Positions 18,863 to 27,465 of a stretch of 64,000 bases of DNA are shown here, in pieces. Below the pieces are notes generated by a model. That model was not told the origin of the DNA. It saw only the letters and a list, made by a program, of their open reading frames with translations, and searched no databases. This DNA is from Bacteroidaceae bacterium (GTDB lineage Bacteria; Bacteroidota; Bacteroidia; Bacteroidales; Bacteroidaceae). Location of the stretch: positions 61,838-125,837 of the forward strand of contig JAKSIU010000003.1 in the NCBI GenBank assembly GCA_024398615.1, given 5' to 3'. Each line of letters starts with the position of its first letter. The first letter of the stretch is position 1. A program made the translations under genes and the position numbers.

Positions 18863-19003
18863 GATTAACAAATGAACAAACAGAAGAAATGCACTTAAAC
18901 AACTAGAAAACAATGTTATAGCAACAAACAAGGTAATAAATATGCAAAATATATGATTGATAAAATAACAATTAAATCATCAGATATCATTTTTGAATAC
19001 AGG

Positions 19004-19191
19004 TTTTGGATGCTGGAAGGGTGGCTGTGCGGACTGCCGCTCCATGGCCTGCTCCTGCGGCTTTTCAGGCTGAAGCGCGGAACTCGCGGCTTTGCCGCTC
19101 AGACAGCCGCGTTTCTTCACGCCTGAAAGGCCTTGTCGCCAATCGGCCATTCCACGGAAAGTCCGCACAGCCACCCTTCCAGCATCCAAAA
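19004..19191. repeat. 188-bp giant hairpin with perfect 32-bp inverted ends
   Basis: The arms 19004-19035 (starting TTTTGGATGCTGG) and 19160-19191 are exact reverse complements over 32 bases. Inside, CTTTTCAGGC faces GCCTGAAAGG and GCGGCTTTGCCGC makes a central hairpin, so almost the whole element can fold on itself. It is much more GC-rich than its flanks. No target-site duplication is obvious and no transposase is present, so it may be a MITE-like insertion or a structured RNA. Together with repeat copy B and the helicase promoter it accounts for the gene-free 18735-19410 stretch. Confidence 0.85.
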
Positions 19192-19345
19192 ATGTTGCGG
19201 GACACCCATCCATAATATTGGCATGGCGTAACCGTAACCCGTAACTTCACTTGATTGAGCTGGTAAAAAATGGCATTATTGCCATCTTGTAGTTTCGACT
19301 GAGCCGAAATATACGTTTATTTCTTGTGAAATATGAGTATTGGGA

Positions 19346-19377
19346 TTTGGAGAAATTGCCGGGCAGGATTAACTTTG
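19346..19377 (+). promoter_or_regulatory. consensus promoter of the helicase gene
   Basis: TTTG (19346-19349), exactly 20 bases, TAACTTTG (19370-19377): a full match to the Bacteroidetes primary-sigma consensus. The start codon lies 33 bases downstream. Confidence 0.75.
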
Positions 19378-19410
19378 TGTTCAGAAAAAACAGGCAGATG
19401 AAATTGCACC

Positions 19411-21531
19411 ATGGAAACGAATCCTCAAGCAGAACTGGCACGCAGCTACATTAACCGGACTGACGTGTCGGTGTTCCTGACCGGCAAGGCCGGTACTGGA
19501 AAGACCACATTCCTCAAGAACATAGTGGAAACGACTCCCAAGCGCTGTGTGGTGCTTGCGCCTACCGGTGTGGCTGCGGTCAATGCCGGAGGGCAGACAA
19601 TCCATTCATTCTTCCAATTGCCGCTGTGTCCGTATCTGCCCGATGTCAGGGAACTCATTACAGAATATCAGATGCCCGAATCGCACCGGAGTCTGAAAAA
19701 GGAGCGCATCAATATAATAAGGACTCTGGACCTTCTCATCATAGACGAAATATCCATGGTGCGTGCCGACATTCTGGATGCCGTGAGCGACACGTTGTGC
19801 CGGTACCGGCGCTCCAGTCTGCCTTTCGGCGGGGTGCAGGTGCTCATGATAGGCGATGTGCAGCAGCTGCCGCCCGTGGTGAAGGAATCGGAACGTCCTT
19901 ATCTGGAGCAGGTGTATGCATCGGCCTTCTTCTTCAGCGCCAAGGTCATGCAGCGTCTGCGTTACGTGACCATATGTCTGACTCATGTGTTCCGCCAGTC
20001 CGATGCCCGGTTCCTGGATATCCTGAACGGAATCCGTGACGGAGAGGTCACCCCTTCCATGCTGGAGAGCCTGAACAGCCGTGTCGATGCCGGGTTCCGG
20101 CCGGAACGCAGGCGGGGCGAGCAGTGGATAAGGCTTACCACCCATAACGCTCAGGCCGATGCCGAGAACCTGCGTAATCTGGAGCGCCTGAAGGGGAGGA
20201 TTGAATATTATGAATGTGACATTGAGGGCAATTTCCCGCAGTCAGCCTATCCGGCCGATGAGAGTCTGGGTCTGAAAGTGGGCGCCCAGGTCATGTTCGT
20301 GCGCAATGACAGCCGCGGGGGCCAGTACTATAACGGAAAGATAGGAACGGTCGATGAACTGGACTTCGACCATATCATGGTGCGTGATCAGGACGGAGGT
20401 CTGATTGCTGTCGAGCGTGAGACATGGGAGAACACACGCTATGAACTGGATAAGGACAGCGGTGAGATCAAGGCTGTGGTTGACGGCAAGTTCACGCAGT
20501 TCCCGTTGCGTCTGGCATGGGCGGTGACAGTCCACAAGAGTCAGGGACTGACTTTTGACCATGTGGTGATCGATGTGGCCCAGGCCTTCACTTACGGGCA
20601 GGTCTATGTGGCCCTGTCGCGTTGCAGGACACTTGATGGCATAGTACTGATATCGCCAATCCAGAGCTCGAACCTGTTTGCCATGGGACGTTCCATGAGC
20701 GACTTCTGCAACTCCTTCCCTACGGAGGAACTTATCCGGGACAGCCTTGGTCCGTGCCAGACGGGCTATTACTTTGATTCCCTGTGCAGTCTGTTTGACC
20801 TCAGCACTCTTGTACGTCTGTACGGATGGGTCTATGGCATTTTCGCCAAAGACCTGAACACACTGTATCCGGTACAGAAGGATACGGCACTTGCACTTTT
20901 CGACAGAAGTCATGAGCTGGAGGATACTGCTTCCAGATTCCGCCAGCAGCTGCAGCGTCTGCAGGCAACTGCCGGTGGCGACACCTCCAGTCCCGTCTTG
21001 AAGGAGCGCACGTCAAGTGCCGTGGGCTGGTTCCTGCCAATCCTTGAAGATATGGCTGTCAGGACATCCGAGGTGCTGGCGGTTCAAATAGACAACAAGG
21101 AGGTGCGCTCCGGTCTGCAGGAGGCGGGAGGAGAGCTTCTTCTGGAACTGGGAAAGATTGTCCAGTGCATGCAGTCGGTCCAGAAGGAGGGGTTCAGCGT
21201 TGACCGCTTCAACAGGATTCGCGCACAGGCCGTCCTGAATCAGGGCACACCGCTTGCTGAAACTGCAAAGAAGAGAAAAGCGTCCCGTGATGTCTATTTG
21301 GGAATCTCCCATCCGGAACTTGTCCAGCCGCTCATTGACTGGCGCAGGGAGAAGTATCAGGAGCTGGGTGTTCCGGCTTTTGTGGTGCTTACCCAGAAGA
21401 CCTTGCTGGCCATAGCCGATGCCTGTCCTGGAAACCGCAAGGAACTGCTTGCGGTACGCGGTTTCGGCAAGGCAAAATGGGCTGTCTATGGCGAAGAGAT
21501 ACTGAAGGTCGTGGCCGATAACCGCGAATGA
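19411..21531 (+). CDS. Pif1/RecD-like helicase with C-terminal HRDC domain
   Basis: A 706-residue superfamily 1 DNA helicase. Walker A is FLTGKAGTGKTTFL (about residue 28), Walker B LIIDEISMV, the sensor region LMIGDVQQLPPVV, and motif VI is in VHKSQGLTFDHV followed by YVALSRC. This order is that of Bacteroidetes Pif1-like AAA proteins. Residues about 635-700 form an HRDC domain (TQKTLLAIADACPGNRKELL and VRGFGKAKW), a nucleic-acid-binding module also found in RecQ. Expected role: 5'-3' unwinding in replication or recombination. It stands alone behind a perfect promoter. Confidence 0.9.
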   Translation: METNPQAELARSYINRTDVSVFLTGKAGTGKTTFLKNIVETTPKRCVVLAPTGVAAVNAGGQTIHSFFQLPLCPYLPDVRELITEYQMPESHRSLKKERINIIRTLDLLIIDEISMVRADILDAVSDTLCRYRRSSLPFGGVQVLMIGDVQQLPPVVKESERPYLEQVYASAFFFSAKVMQRLRYVTICLTHVFRQSDARFLDILNGIRDGEVTPSMLESLNSRVDAGFRPERRRGEQWIRLTTHNAQADAENLRNLERLKGRIEYYECDIEGNFPQSAYPADESLGLKVGAQVMFVRNDSRGGQYYNGKIGTVDELDFDHIMVRDQDGGLIAVERETWENTRYELDKDSGEIKAVVDGKFTQFPLRLAWAVTVHKSQGLTFDHVVIDVAQAFTYGQVYVALSRCRTLDGIVLISPIQSSNLFAMGRSMSDFCNSFPTEELIRDSLGPCQTGYYFDSLCSLFDLSTLVRLYGWVYGIFAKDLNTLYPVQKDTALALFDRSHELEDTASRFRQQLQRLQATAGGDTSSPVLKERTSSAVGWFLPILEDMAVRTSEVLAVQIDNKEVRSGLQEAGGELLLELGKIVQCMQSVQKEGFSVDRFNRIRAQAVLNQGTPLAETAKKRKASRDVYLGISHPELVQPLIDWRREKYQELGVPAFVVLTQKTLLAIADACPGNRKELLAVRGFGKAKWAVYGEEILKVVADNRE

Positions 21532-21544
21532 CGGTGGGCGGAGG

Positions 21545-23071
21545 TCAGAACGGATATACCAGAGTCGTAATGAATATGTTGGCTGCCAGGATTATGAAGT
21601 TCATGGGCAGTCCCACCTGTGCGAAATCGCTGAATCTGTATCCGCCCGGCATATAGACCAGCATGTGTGTGGGCGAGCCGATGGGTGTTGCGAAACTGGA
21701 CGAAACGGAAATCATGAGTGCAATGCAGAATGTCATGGGATTGGCACCGAGTGCAGTTGCAGCTGACATGGCTATGGGATAGAATATTGCGCCTGCAGCA
21801 GTGTTCGATATGAATTCCGTTATGAATGTGGCAACCAGACAGATAGCCGTAAGTACAACGTATGGGTTGGTGCCGCAGACCTCCAGCAGGCCGTCGGCAA
21901 TGAGCTGTGCAAGTCCAGTCTGCTGGATGGCTGTACCTATGGCAATACTTCCGGCAAATACCACAAGTATGGACAGGTCGATTGATTTGAATGATTGCGT
22001 GGGAGTGCAGCATCCGAGAACCATCATGAGCACTGCAGCCAGCATGCATGCCTGGAGCAGGGGAATCAGTTTGAGTGCTGATAGCGTTATGGCCAATACA
22101 AGGATGATTGCCGATGCAGCAGTTCTCCAGTCCGTATGTGAATTCCCGTCCTCATGTTCAATTGCGGCTTCAAGGAATTCATTCCTGAATCCCAATTTTG
22201 CAGCTGCATGCTTCAATTCTCCTGCTGTACCGTCCATGAGAATGCGGTCAGCGCCCATGATGGGTTCATCGGCTTCCACCGGCGAGACAATGAGTCCGTC
22301 AAAGCGTCTTATTGCCACAAAACGGTTGCCGGAGAACTGTATTCCGGCATCCTGGCACGCTTCGGCAATGCCCTTGCCTATATAGATGTTGTCCGATGGC
22401 ACAAGCATCTCTGTGGTGAATCCCGTGTCCGATGCGGAGTCCATGGGCGATTTCCTGTCGGGGAGCAGGTGGCGCATGAGAATCATGCTGACCATCCCTA
22501 TTACAAGGCAGAACAGGCCGCACAGCAGGGGCGCGAAGATACCCATTGTGATACCTGTCTCCTTGGCGTACATTCCCGAGATGAGAAGATTCGGTGGTGT
22601 TCCGATGAGGGTGCAGATGCCTCCCATGCCGGCAGCGTAACTGAGCGGTATAAGCAGCTTGGATGGTGAAACGCCCAGCTTGCGCGACCATTTCTTGACA
22701 ACTCCTACAAACAGGGCAACTACTGTGGTATTGCTCAGTACCGAACTCAGTACGGCTACTGGAGCCATGATACGGACTATTGCCCCGCTATGGCTTCTGG
22801 GGCTGCCCAGCAGGTGTCTGACTATCCAGTTCAGGACTCCGGTATGGTCCAGACCGGCAATGACGCAGAACATGGCGGCCACTACCAGGACTGATTCGGA
22901 TTGGAATCCTCCGAAAGTCTGTCCGGCATCAAGAACACCGGGAACGAACAGCGCGACCATGCAGCAGAGAAAAGCCACATCGGTCCTGAGCTTTGTCAGT
23001 GACAGTGTCAGAAACAATGCCAGCACCACAGCAATGGTGTACCATGCCTGCCATCCGAGTTCCAGTATCAT
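21545..23071 (-). CDS. SLC13/ArsB-NhaD-type permease with RCK_C (TrkA-C) domain
   Basis: A 508-residue inner-membrane carrier with about eleven hydrophobic segments. The first half contains SNTTVVALFVGV and the hairpin AGMGGICTLIGTPPNLLISGMY; the second has the matching SNTAAGAIFYPIA and FATPIGSPTHMLVY, the inverted-repeat signature of SLC13/DASS transporters. The loop at residues 210-310 is one TrkA-C-like domain. Family substrates are dicarboxylates, sulfate or sodium-coupled anions; the specific one cannot be assigned. It lies 24 bases downstream of the SpoIIE phosphatase gene. Confidence 0.88.
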   Translation of the reverse strand: MILELGWQAWYTIAVVLALFLTLSLTKLRTDVAFLCCMVALFVPGVLDAGQTFGGFQSESVLVVAAMFCVIAGLDHTGVLNWIVRHLLGSPRSHSGAIVRIMAPVAVLSSVLSNTTVVALFVGVVKKWSRKLGVSPSKLLIPLSYAAGMGGICTLIGTPPNLLISGMYAKETGITMGIFAPLLCGLFCLVIGMVSMILMRHLLPDRKSPMDSASDTGFTTEMLVPSDNIYIGKGIAEACQDAGIQFSGNRFVAIRRFDGLIVSPVEADEPIMGADRILMDGTAGELKHAAAKLGFRNEFLEAAIEHEDGNSHTDWRTAASAIILVLAITLSALKLIPLLQACMLAAVLMMVLGCCTPTQSFKSIDLSILVVFAGSIAIGTAIQQTGLAQLIADGLLEVCGTNPYVVLTAICLVATFITEFISNTAAGAIFYPIAMSAATALGANPMTFCIALMISVSSSFATPIGSPTHMLVYMPGGYRFSDFAQVGLPMNFIILAANIFITTLVYPF

Positions 23072-23095
23072 GTCCGTTCTGTTCCGGTTACAGGA

Positions 23096-24991
23096 TCAGA
23101 CTCCTATAACCATTATGGTAATGTCGTCATTCTGTTCGTTTCCACCGGTGAATTTCTTCACATTGGCCAAAAGGTCATCAGTTGCATCCTTTGAATTCAT
23201 ATCGGCCGGCAGATTCTGGGCCCACGAAAGAAGTGCCTGATCACCGAACTGTGACTTGTCGGCAGCTTCGGCCTCGGTAACGCCATCGGTGTAGAGAATC
23301 AGGCGGCTTCCCTTTCCTACAGTTGTCTGCTGGCGCTTGAACTGGAAACCGTCGAACACACCGATTGCAAGATTGGCAGTCTGGTCAAGAAAACGTGCAC
23401 TGCCGTCAGGATTCTTGACGACAATGCGGTTGTGGCCAGCATTGCAGTATTCCATCTCTCCGGTGTCAAGGTCAAGACAGGCGGCGAACATGGTCACGAA
23501 CATGCCTGTCTCATTGCCGTTGGAAACGGAATTGTTTATGTTGGAAACGACTTCGTCAATCGGAATGTCCAGTCCGGCAATGAATCGGAATGCACTGCGC
23601 GTTATGGCCATGAAGAGCGATGCAGGTACTCCCTTGCCCGAGACATCGCCTATGGTGAAAAGCAGCTTGCGGTCCTTGACAAAGAAGTCATACAGGTCCC
23701 CACCGACTTCCTTGGCCGGCTGTATCATGGCGTAAAGGTCAAAGTCGGCATTGCACGGGAAATTGCCTGGAACCATGTGCATCTGAATCTGGCGGGCAAT
23801 GTTCAGTTCGCTCTCAAAACGTTCCTTGGCCGAAGTGGTCGATTTCAGTTCGTCTATGTAAGTGAACAGGGATTTCTGCATGTAATCGAATGAATTGCGC
23901 AGCTTGCCTATTTCGTCATCGTACTTGATCACCGGCAGTCTGGTGTTGAAGTTACCCTGTGCAATGCTCATTGCCGCATCGCTGAACTCGACAAGCGGAT
24001 GTGTAAGGCGCCGGACAGTCAGATAACATGCGATGAAGAGCAGGAACAGGCCGATAGTACCAATCAGGATTAGAACCAGATGCATTTGCGAGGTTCTGGC
24101 AAGCACCTCCTTGTAACGGCATGAGATGGCTGCTGACCATCCGTTTTCCAGTGGGCCGTAGACCACGAAACTCAACTGACCGTCATACATGTAGCGCTTC
24201 ATTCCCTTTTCTCCCTTCAGCATGGCCTGGCTTATTCCAATGAGCGATTCGTTTCCTATGCGGGAAGCCAGGGAATAGAGAGTTTCACCTTTCAGCGAAT
24301 CAATCTGTTCGGTGGCCACGAATGAGCCTGTTTTTGTAACCATGAACATGAAGGAGTTCTCGTATGGCCTTATCTGTGATACCAGATCGGACAGCCAGTC
24401 CAGATTGATGTCGGCTGTGACAACCGCCATTGTCCTGCCATCGGAATCCAATATAGGGTAGCTGTACGTTGACATATATTGCTCTCCGCCGCCTTCATCG
24501 TAATACGGCTCGCTCCAGAAGGGCTTGCCCTGAAGGGACGGAATCAGATACCAGTCCATGTAGAAGTAGTCGTAGCTTTCATTGCCCAATTGTGTCGATA
24601 CTATAAGGCCGCTCTCCTGGTCTCTATAGGAATATGGTGAAAAGAAACGCTCCCCATTGTGGTATCCATCAGGAAATGCAATGGCGCTGCCTACTATGGA
24701 AGGGTTGCCGTCAACCATCCTTGCTGTAATGTCGTACAGAGCCTGTTCGTCATCAATGTTCTGACTTGCAATCCATGCCAGGTTCCGTACGGCGCTTTCA
24801 ACTTCTGAAAGCTTGACCTGCATCTGATTGGAGACAGCGTCCAGCATGTTCGATGCCGATTTTGCCGCTTCTTCAGAAATCAGTTTGTGTGATGAAATGG
24901 CGGCAACCAGAATGGCTGACACAAACAGCACGGAGGTCATGAGCAGAACGTTCAGACTCAGTCTTTTGGAAAACGATTTGTCGGCAGTCAT
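23096..24991 (-). CDS. membrane sensor SpoIIE-type PP2C phosphatase (dCache-HAMP-PP2C)
   Basis: A 631-residue transmembrane phosphatase. Order: TM helix about 14-32, extracytoplasmic double-Cache sensor about 40-290 (YMDWYLIPSLQGKPFWSEPY, MAVVTADINLDWLSD), TM about 300-322, HAMP about 325-375, and a PP2C/SpoIIE catalytic domain with KEVGGDLYDFF, IGDVSGKGVPASLFMA, LYTDGVTEAE and NDDITIMVIG carrying the metal-binding Asp residues. Such RsbU-like enzymes dephosphorylate a STAS antagonist in partner-switching pathways. The ATG overlaps the stop of the substrate-binding protein gene (ATGA), so the two are probably made together. A matching RsbW/STAS pair lies at 35.7-36.5 kb. Confidence 0.92.
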   Translation of the reverse strand: MTADKSFSKRLSLNVLLMTSVLFVSAILVAAISSHKLISEEAAKSASNMLDAVSNQMQVKLSEVESAVRNLAWIASQNIDDEQALYDITARMVDGNPSIVGSAIAFPDGYHNGERFFSPYSYRDQESGLIVSTQLGNESYDYFYMDWYLIPSLQGKPFWSEPYYDEGGGEQYMSTYSYPILDSDGRTMAVVTADINLDWLSDLVSQIRPYENSFMFMVTKTGSFVATEQIDSLKGETLYSLASRIGNESLIGISQAMLKGEKGMKRYMYDGQLSFVVYGPLENGWSAAISCRYKEVLARTSQMHLVLILIGTIGLFLLFIACYLTVRRLTHPLVEFSDAAMSIAQGNFNTRLPVIKYDDEIGKLRNSFDYMQKSLFTYIDELKSTTSAKERFESELNIARQIQMHMVPGNFPCNADFDLYAMIQPAKEVGGDLYDFFVKDRKLLFTIGDVSGKGVPASLFMAITRSAFRFIAGLDIPIDEVVSNINNSVSNGNETGMFVTMFAACLDLDTGEMEYCNAGHNRIVVKNPDGSARFLDQTANLAIGVFDGFQFKRQQTTVGKGSRLILYTDGVTEAEAADKSQFGDQALLSWAQNLPADMNSKDATDDLLANVKKFTGGNEQNDDITIMVIGV

Positions 24992-25941
24992 CTTATGAAG
25001 TCCTTATGTTCGACATTTTCAGTGATGGCTCCGTTTGCCATCATGGCGGAAATCAGTTTGTCTAGTTCGCTTTCGGATATCTGGGCATAGTCAGGTTTCC
25101 CGGTTGCAGGATTGATCTGGAGTTTCAGGTACTGTTCAAGCATGTTTTTCTCCTTACTGCGGTTGGTGACAATGTTGTTGTCCCGAATAACTTTCATGCT
25201 GATTTCCAGAGCTTCGTCAGGATGCTCGCGGACGTAATCCCATCCTTTTTTCGTTGCCCTCACGAATTTCTCGACTGTTTCCCTGTTTTTCAGGTAATAG
25301 TCTTCTGTCACATAGAGCCCGTCTTCGGGAATGTCCAATGACGGCTGGTCAGCGAATACGAAGACGTTTTCGTTGTCAATCCCGCCAACAGCCTGATCAA
25401 GCTGTATGAGCTCGTTATAGGAATAGACCAGTATGCCGTCAACGGCTCCGTATGCATACAGATTTACCGGATTGAAGGCGGGTACCCATTCAATATCGAT
25501 GTTTTCGGCCTTCTCCAGAGTTTCGCATATTTCGGAATATCCGTTGACCCATTTTCCAATCTTCATTCCGTCCAGGTCCTTTACTGATTTTATGGGCTTT
25601 CTGGTTACACAACACAGTCCGATACGCTGTGTAAGCTGCATGACGTTGACTACAGGTGTTCCTTTATCGCAGAGCAGAATGGATTGGAACAGCTGCTGAC
25701 CGGCAATGTCAGCCTGACCGTCAATCAGAAGGTCTGCCGATGTCTCCTTGGTACCCACGCCGATATGACGTATTACGACATCAAGCCCTTCATCGTAGTA
25801 GAAGTTCTTGGCCTTTGCAACGTAATAGCCTGCAAACTGTGACTGCGGGGTATACTGGGGTGCAAAGACGACTTTCTGGGCTTTGCACCAAAGACACATG
25901 ACTGCGAGTAGCAATGTCAGTATGGTTTTCCTGCTTGCCAT
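24988..25941 (-). CDS. NMT1/THI5-like periplasmic substrate-binding protein
   Basis: A 317-residue binding protein with a signal peptide (MASRKTILTLLLAVMCLWCKAQ). The mature sequence starts with FAPQYTPQSQFAGYYVAKAKNFYYDEGLDV, the NMT1-like fold entry used by ThiY-type and nitrate/taurine-type binding proteins. No ABC permease or ATPase genes are adjacent; the partner gene instead encodes a Cache-HAMP-SpoIIE sensor, overlapping by 4 bases. It may therefore deliver ligand information to the sensor rather than feed import. The ligand, perhaps a pyrimidine or thiamine precursor by family, is unproven. The 5-base gap to metK suggests the metK leader drives all of these genes. Confidence 0.85.
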   Translation of the reverse strand: MASRKTILTLLLAVMCLWCKAQKVVFAPQYTPQSQFAGYYVAKAKNFYYDEGLDVVIRHIGVGTKETSADLLIDGQADIAGQQLFQSILLCDKGTPVVNVMQLTQRIGLCCVTRKPIKSVKDLDGMKIGKWVNGYSEICETLEKAENIDIEWVPAFNPVNLYAYGAVDGILVYSYNELIQLDQAVGGIDNENVFVFADQPSLDIPEDGLYVTEDYYLKNRETVEKFVRATKKGWDYVREHPDEALEISMKVIRDNNIVTNRSKEKNMLEQYLKLQINPATGKPDYAQISESELDKLISAMMANGAITENVEHKDFIR

Positions 25942-25946
25942 TGTGG

Positions 25947-27239
25947 TTATAATCCGAATGCCTGTTTTACCTTGTCAACATAGTCAAGCTTTTCCCATGT
26001 GAACAGTTCGACTGTAAGGGTCTTTGTTTCACCGTTGCAGCTGCGGAATGTCTTCTCCACTTCCTTGGGGCGGCGTCCCATGTGGCCGTAACTGGCTGTT
26101 TCGCTGTATATGGGGTTCCTGAGCTTGAGACGCTGTTCAATTGCCTTGGGGCGCAGGTCGAAGATCCTGTCCACCTTGGCGGCAATCTCACCGTCGGTCA
26201 TGGAAACATGGCTCTTGCCGAAAGTGTTGACCCAGATGTTGATGGGACGTGCCACTCCGATGGCATATGAAATTTCGACAAGAATCTCGTCACTTACACC
26301 GGCAGCCACCAGATTCTTGGCAATATGGCGTGCTGCGTATGCGGCACTGCGGTCCACCTTTGATGGGTCCTTGCCGCTGAACGCTCCACCGCCATGGGCG
26401 CCCTTGCCTCCGTAAGTGTCGACTATGATCTTGCGGCCGGTAAGTCCGGTATCACCGTGGGGGCCTCCAATCACGAACTTGCCTGTCGGGTTGACGAAAT
26501 ACTTGATGCTGCCGTCAAACAGCGCGCGCACCTCTTCACGTCCTATACGGGCAATGACACGCGGAATCAGAATGTTGATAACGTCCTGACGTATCTGTTC
26601 CAGCATTTCGGCATCGGCTTTCAGCTGTGCTTCGGAGCTGTCATCGGCAGGGGTAATGAATTCGTCATGCTGGGTTGAGACCACTATGGTATCTATGCGT
26701 TCGGGAATGCCGTTGTCACTGTACTGGACTGTCACCTGACTCTTGGAATCCGGACGCAGATAGGTCATTACCTTGCCTTCACGGCGGATTTCAGCAAGCA
26801 CTTTGAGAATCTTATGTGCAATGAACAGGGATACCGGCATGTAGCTTTCCGTTTCGTTGGTGGCGTATCCGAACATCATGCCCTGATCGCCTGCTCCCTG
26901 ATCCATGGGGTCCTGACGGTTTACGCCACGGCTTATATCGGGGCTCTGTTCGTGGATTGCACTGAAAATGCCGCAGCTGTCAGCATCGAACTTGTATTCG
27001 GATTTCGTATAGCCTATGCGGCGGATCACGCTGCGTGCTGTTTCCTGCAGGTCGATGTATGAATTCGAGGTCACTTCGCCGGCCATGACTACCTGACCGG
27101 TTGTTACAAGAGTCTCACAGGCTACCTTTGAATCAGGGTCAAAGGCAAGCATTTCGTCTACGACTGCGTCCGATATCTGATCGGCCACTTTGTCTGGGTG
27201 TCCCTCGGACACCGATTCGGATGTGAAGAAATAAGACAT
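25947..27239 (-). CDS. metK: S-adenosylmethionine synthase
   Basis: Makes SAM from methionine and ATP in the cytoplasm. The 430-aa protein starts [21 protein letters not shown] (the canonical MetK N-terminus) and includes [15 protein letters not shown] and the ATP-loop [21 protein letters not shown]. The length is slightly above the bacterial norm, as in other Bacteroidetes. It is first in a run metK, binding protein, SpoIIE phosphatase, SLC13 carrier with short gaps. Its leader carries a SAM-II-like fold and a terminator hairpin. Confidence 0.97.
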   Translation of the reverse strand: MSYFFTSESVSEGHPDKVADQISDAVVDEMLAFDPDSKVACETLVTTGQVVMAGEVTSNSYIDLQETARSVIRRIGYTKSEYKFDADSCGIFSAIHEQSPDISRGVNRQDPMDQGAGDQGMMFGYATNETESYMPVSLFIAHKILKVLAEIRREGKVMTYLRPDSKSQVTVQYSDNGIPERIDTIVVSTQHDEFITPADDSSEAQLKADAEMLEQIRQDVINILIPRVIARIGREEVRALFDGSIKYFVNPTGKFVIGGPHGDTGLTGRKIIVDTYGGKGAHGGGAFSGKDPSKVDRSAAYAARHIAKNLVAAGVSDEILVEISYAIGVARPINIWVNTFGKSHVSMTDGEIAAKVDRIFDLRPKAIEQRLKLRNPIYSETASYGHMGRRPKEVEKTFRSCNGETKTLTVELFTWEKLDYVDKVKQAFGL

Positions 27240-27252
27240 ATTATTTTATAAC

Positions 27253-27285
27253 AAAAAAACCCAAAATCACTCGTGACAATGGGTT
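27253..27285 (-). terminator. intrinsic terminator hairpin in the metK leader
   Basis: On the minus strand AACCCA ... TGGGTT with an inner TCAC/GTGA pairing, immediately followed by TTTTTTT and located 14 bases before the metK ATG. A terminator placed ahead of the gene it precedes is the form of a riboswitch expression platform. Confidence 0.65.
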
Positions 27286-27332
27286 GCTTTACTGACGGTG
27301 CGGCTGTGAAACATGCCTATAAAAAATGTTGA

Positions 27333-27407
27333 CTTTTAGCATTTTTTACCGTGGTTGCAAGCTGTCGGCACATTGGGAACAATCCCATGCATCCAAATCT
27401 TTCCACA
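27333..27407 (-). ncRNA. candidate SAM-II riboswitch upstream of metK
   Basis: Minus-strand RNA. A P1 stem TGTGG/CCACG encloses a loop beginning AAAGATTTGG and ending TTGCAA; the loop carries an extra GGGA/TCCC hairpin. After P1 comes GGTAAAAAATGCTAAAAG, close to the SAM-II 3' segment (GATAAATG, then GCTAAAAAG) that pairs back into the loop. TTGCAA directly before the P1 3' strand is also a SAM-II trait. A -7 box sits 11-18 bases upstream, so the aptamer would start at the transcript's 5' end. Judged from memory of the consensus, not a covariance search. Confidence 0.6.
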
Positions 27408-27417
27408 TTGTCGGCCG

Positions 27418-27425
27418 CAAAATTA
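27418..27425 (-). promoter_or_regulatory. -7 box of the metK transcript
   Basis: TAATTTTG on the minus strand fits TAnnTTTG; transcription would begin a few bases before the aptamer. No good TTTG at -33. With the aptamer and terminator this explains the 27240-27465 gap. Confidence 0.5.
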
Positions 27426-27465
27426 GCGTTTTTCCATTTATCATGTATAGCCTACGCCAAAAAAG

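Larger units (their letters stand above)
18337..18975. repeat. 639-bp direct repeat, copy B
   Basis: Second copy of the block at 15416-16054, same orientation, offset 2921. The left boundary falls inside the terminator hairpin and the right boundary 28 bases before the arm of the large inverted repeat at 19004. Recombination between the copies would delete the AlaX-like, AlkZ-like and lipoprotein genes. Confidence 0.93.

Noticed and set aside
18980-19215. Overlapping open frames on both strands in the giant hairpin
   Set aside because: They share peptides only because the element is an inverted repeat; no start context and no resemblance to a protein.
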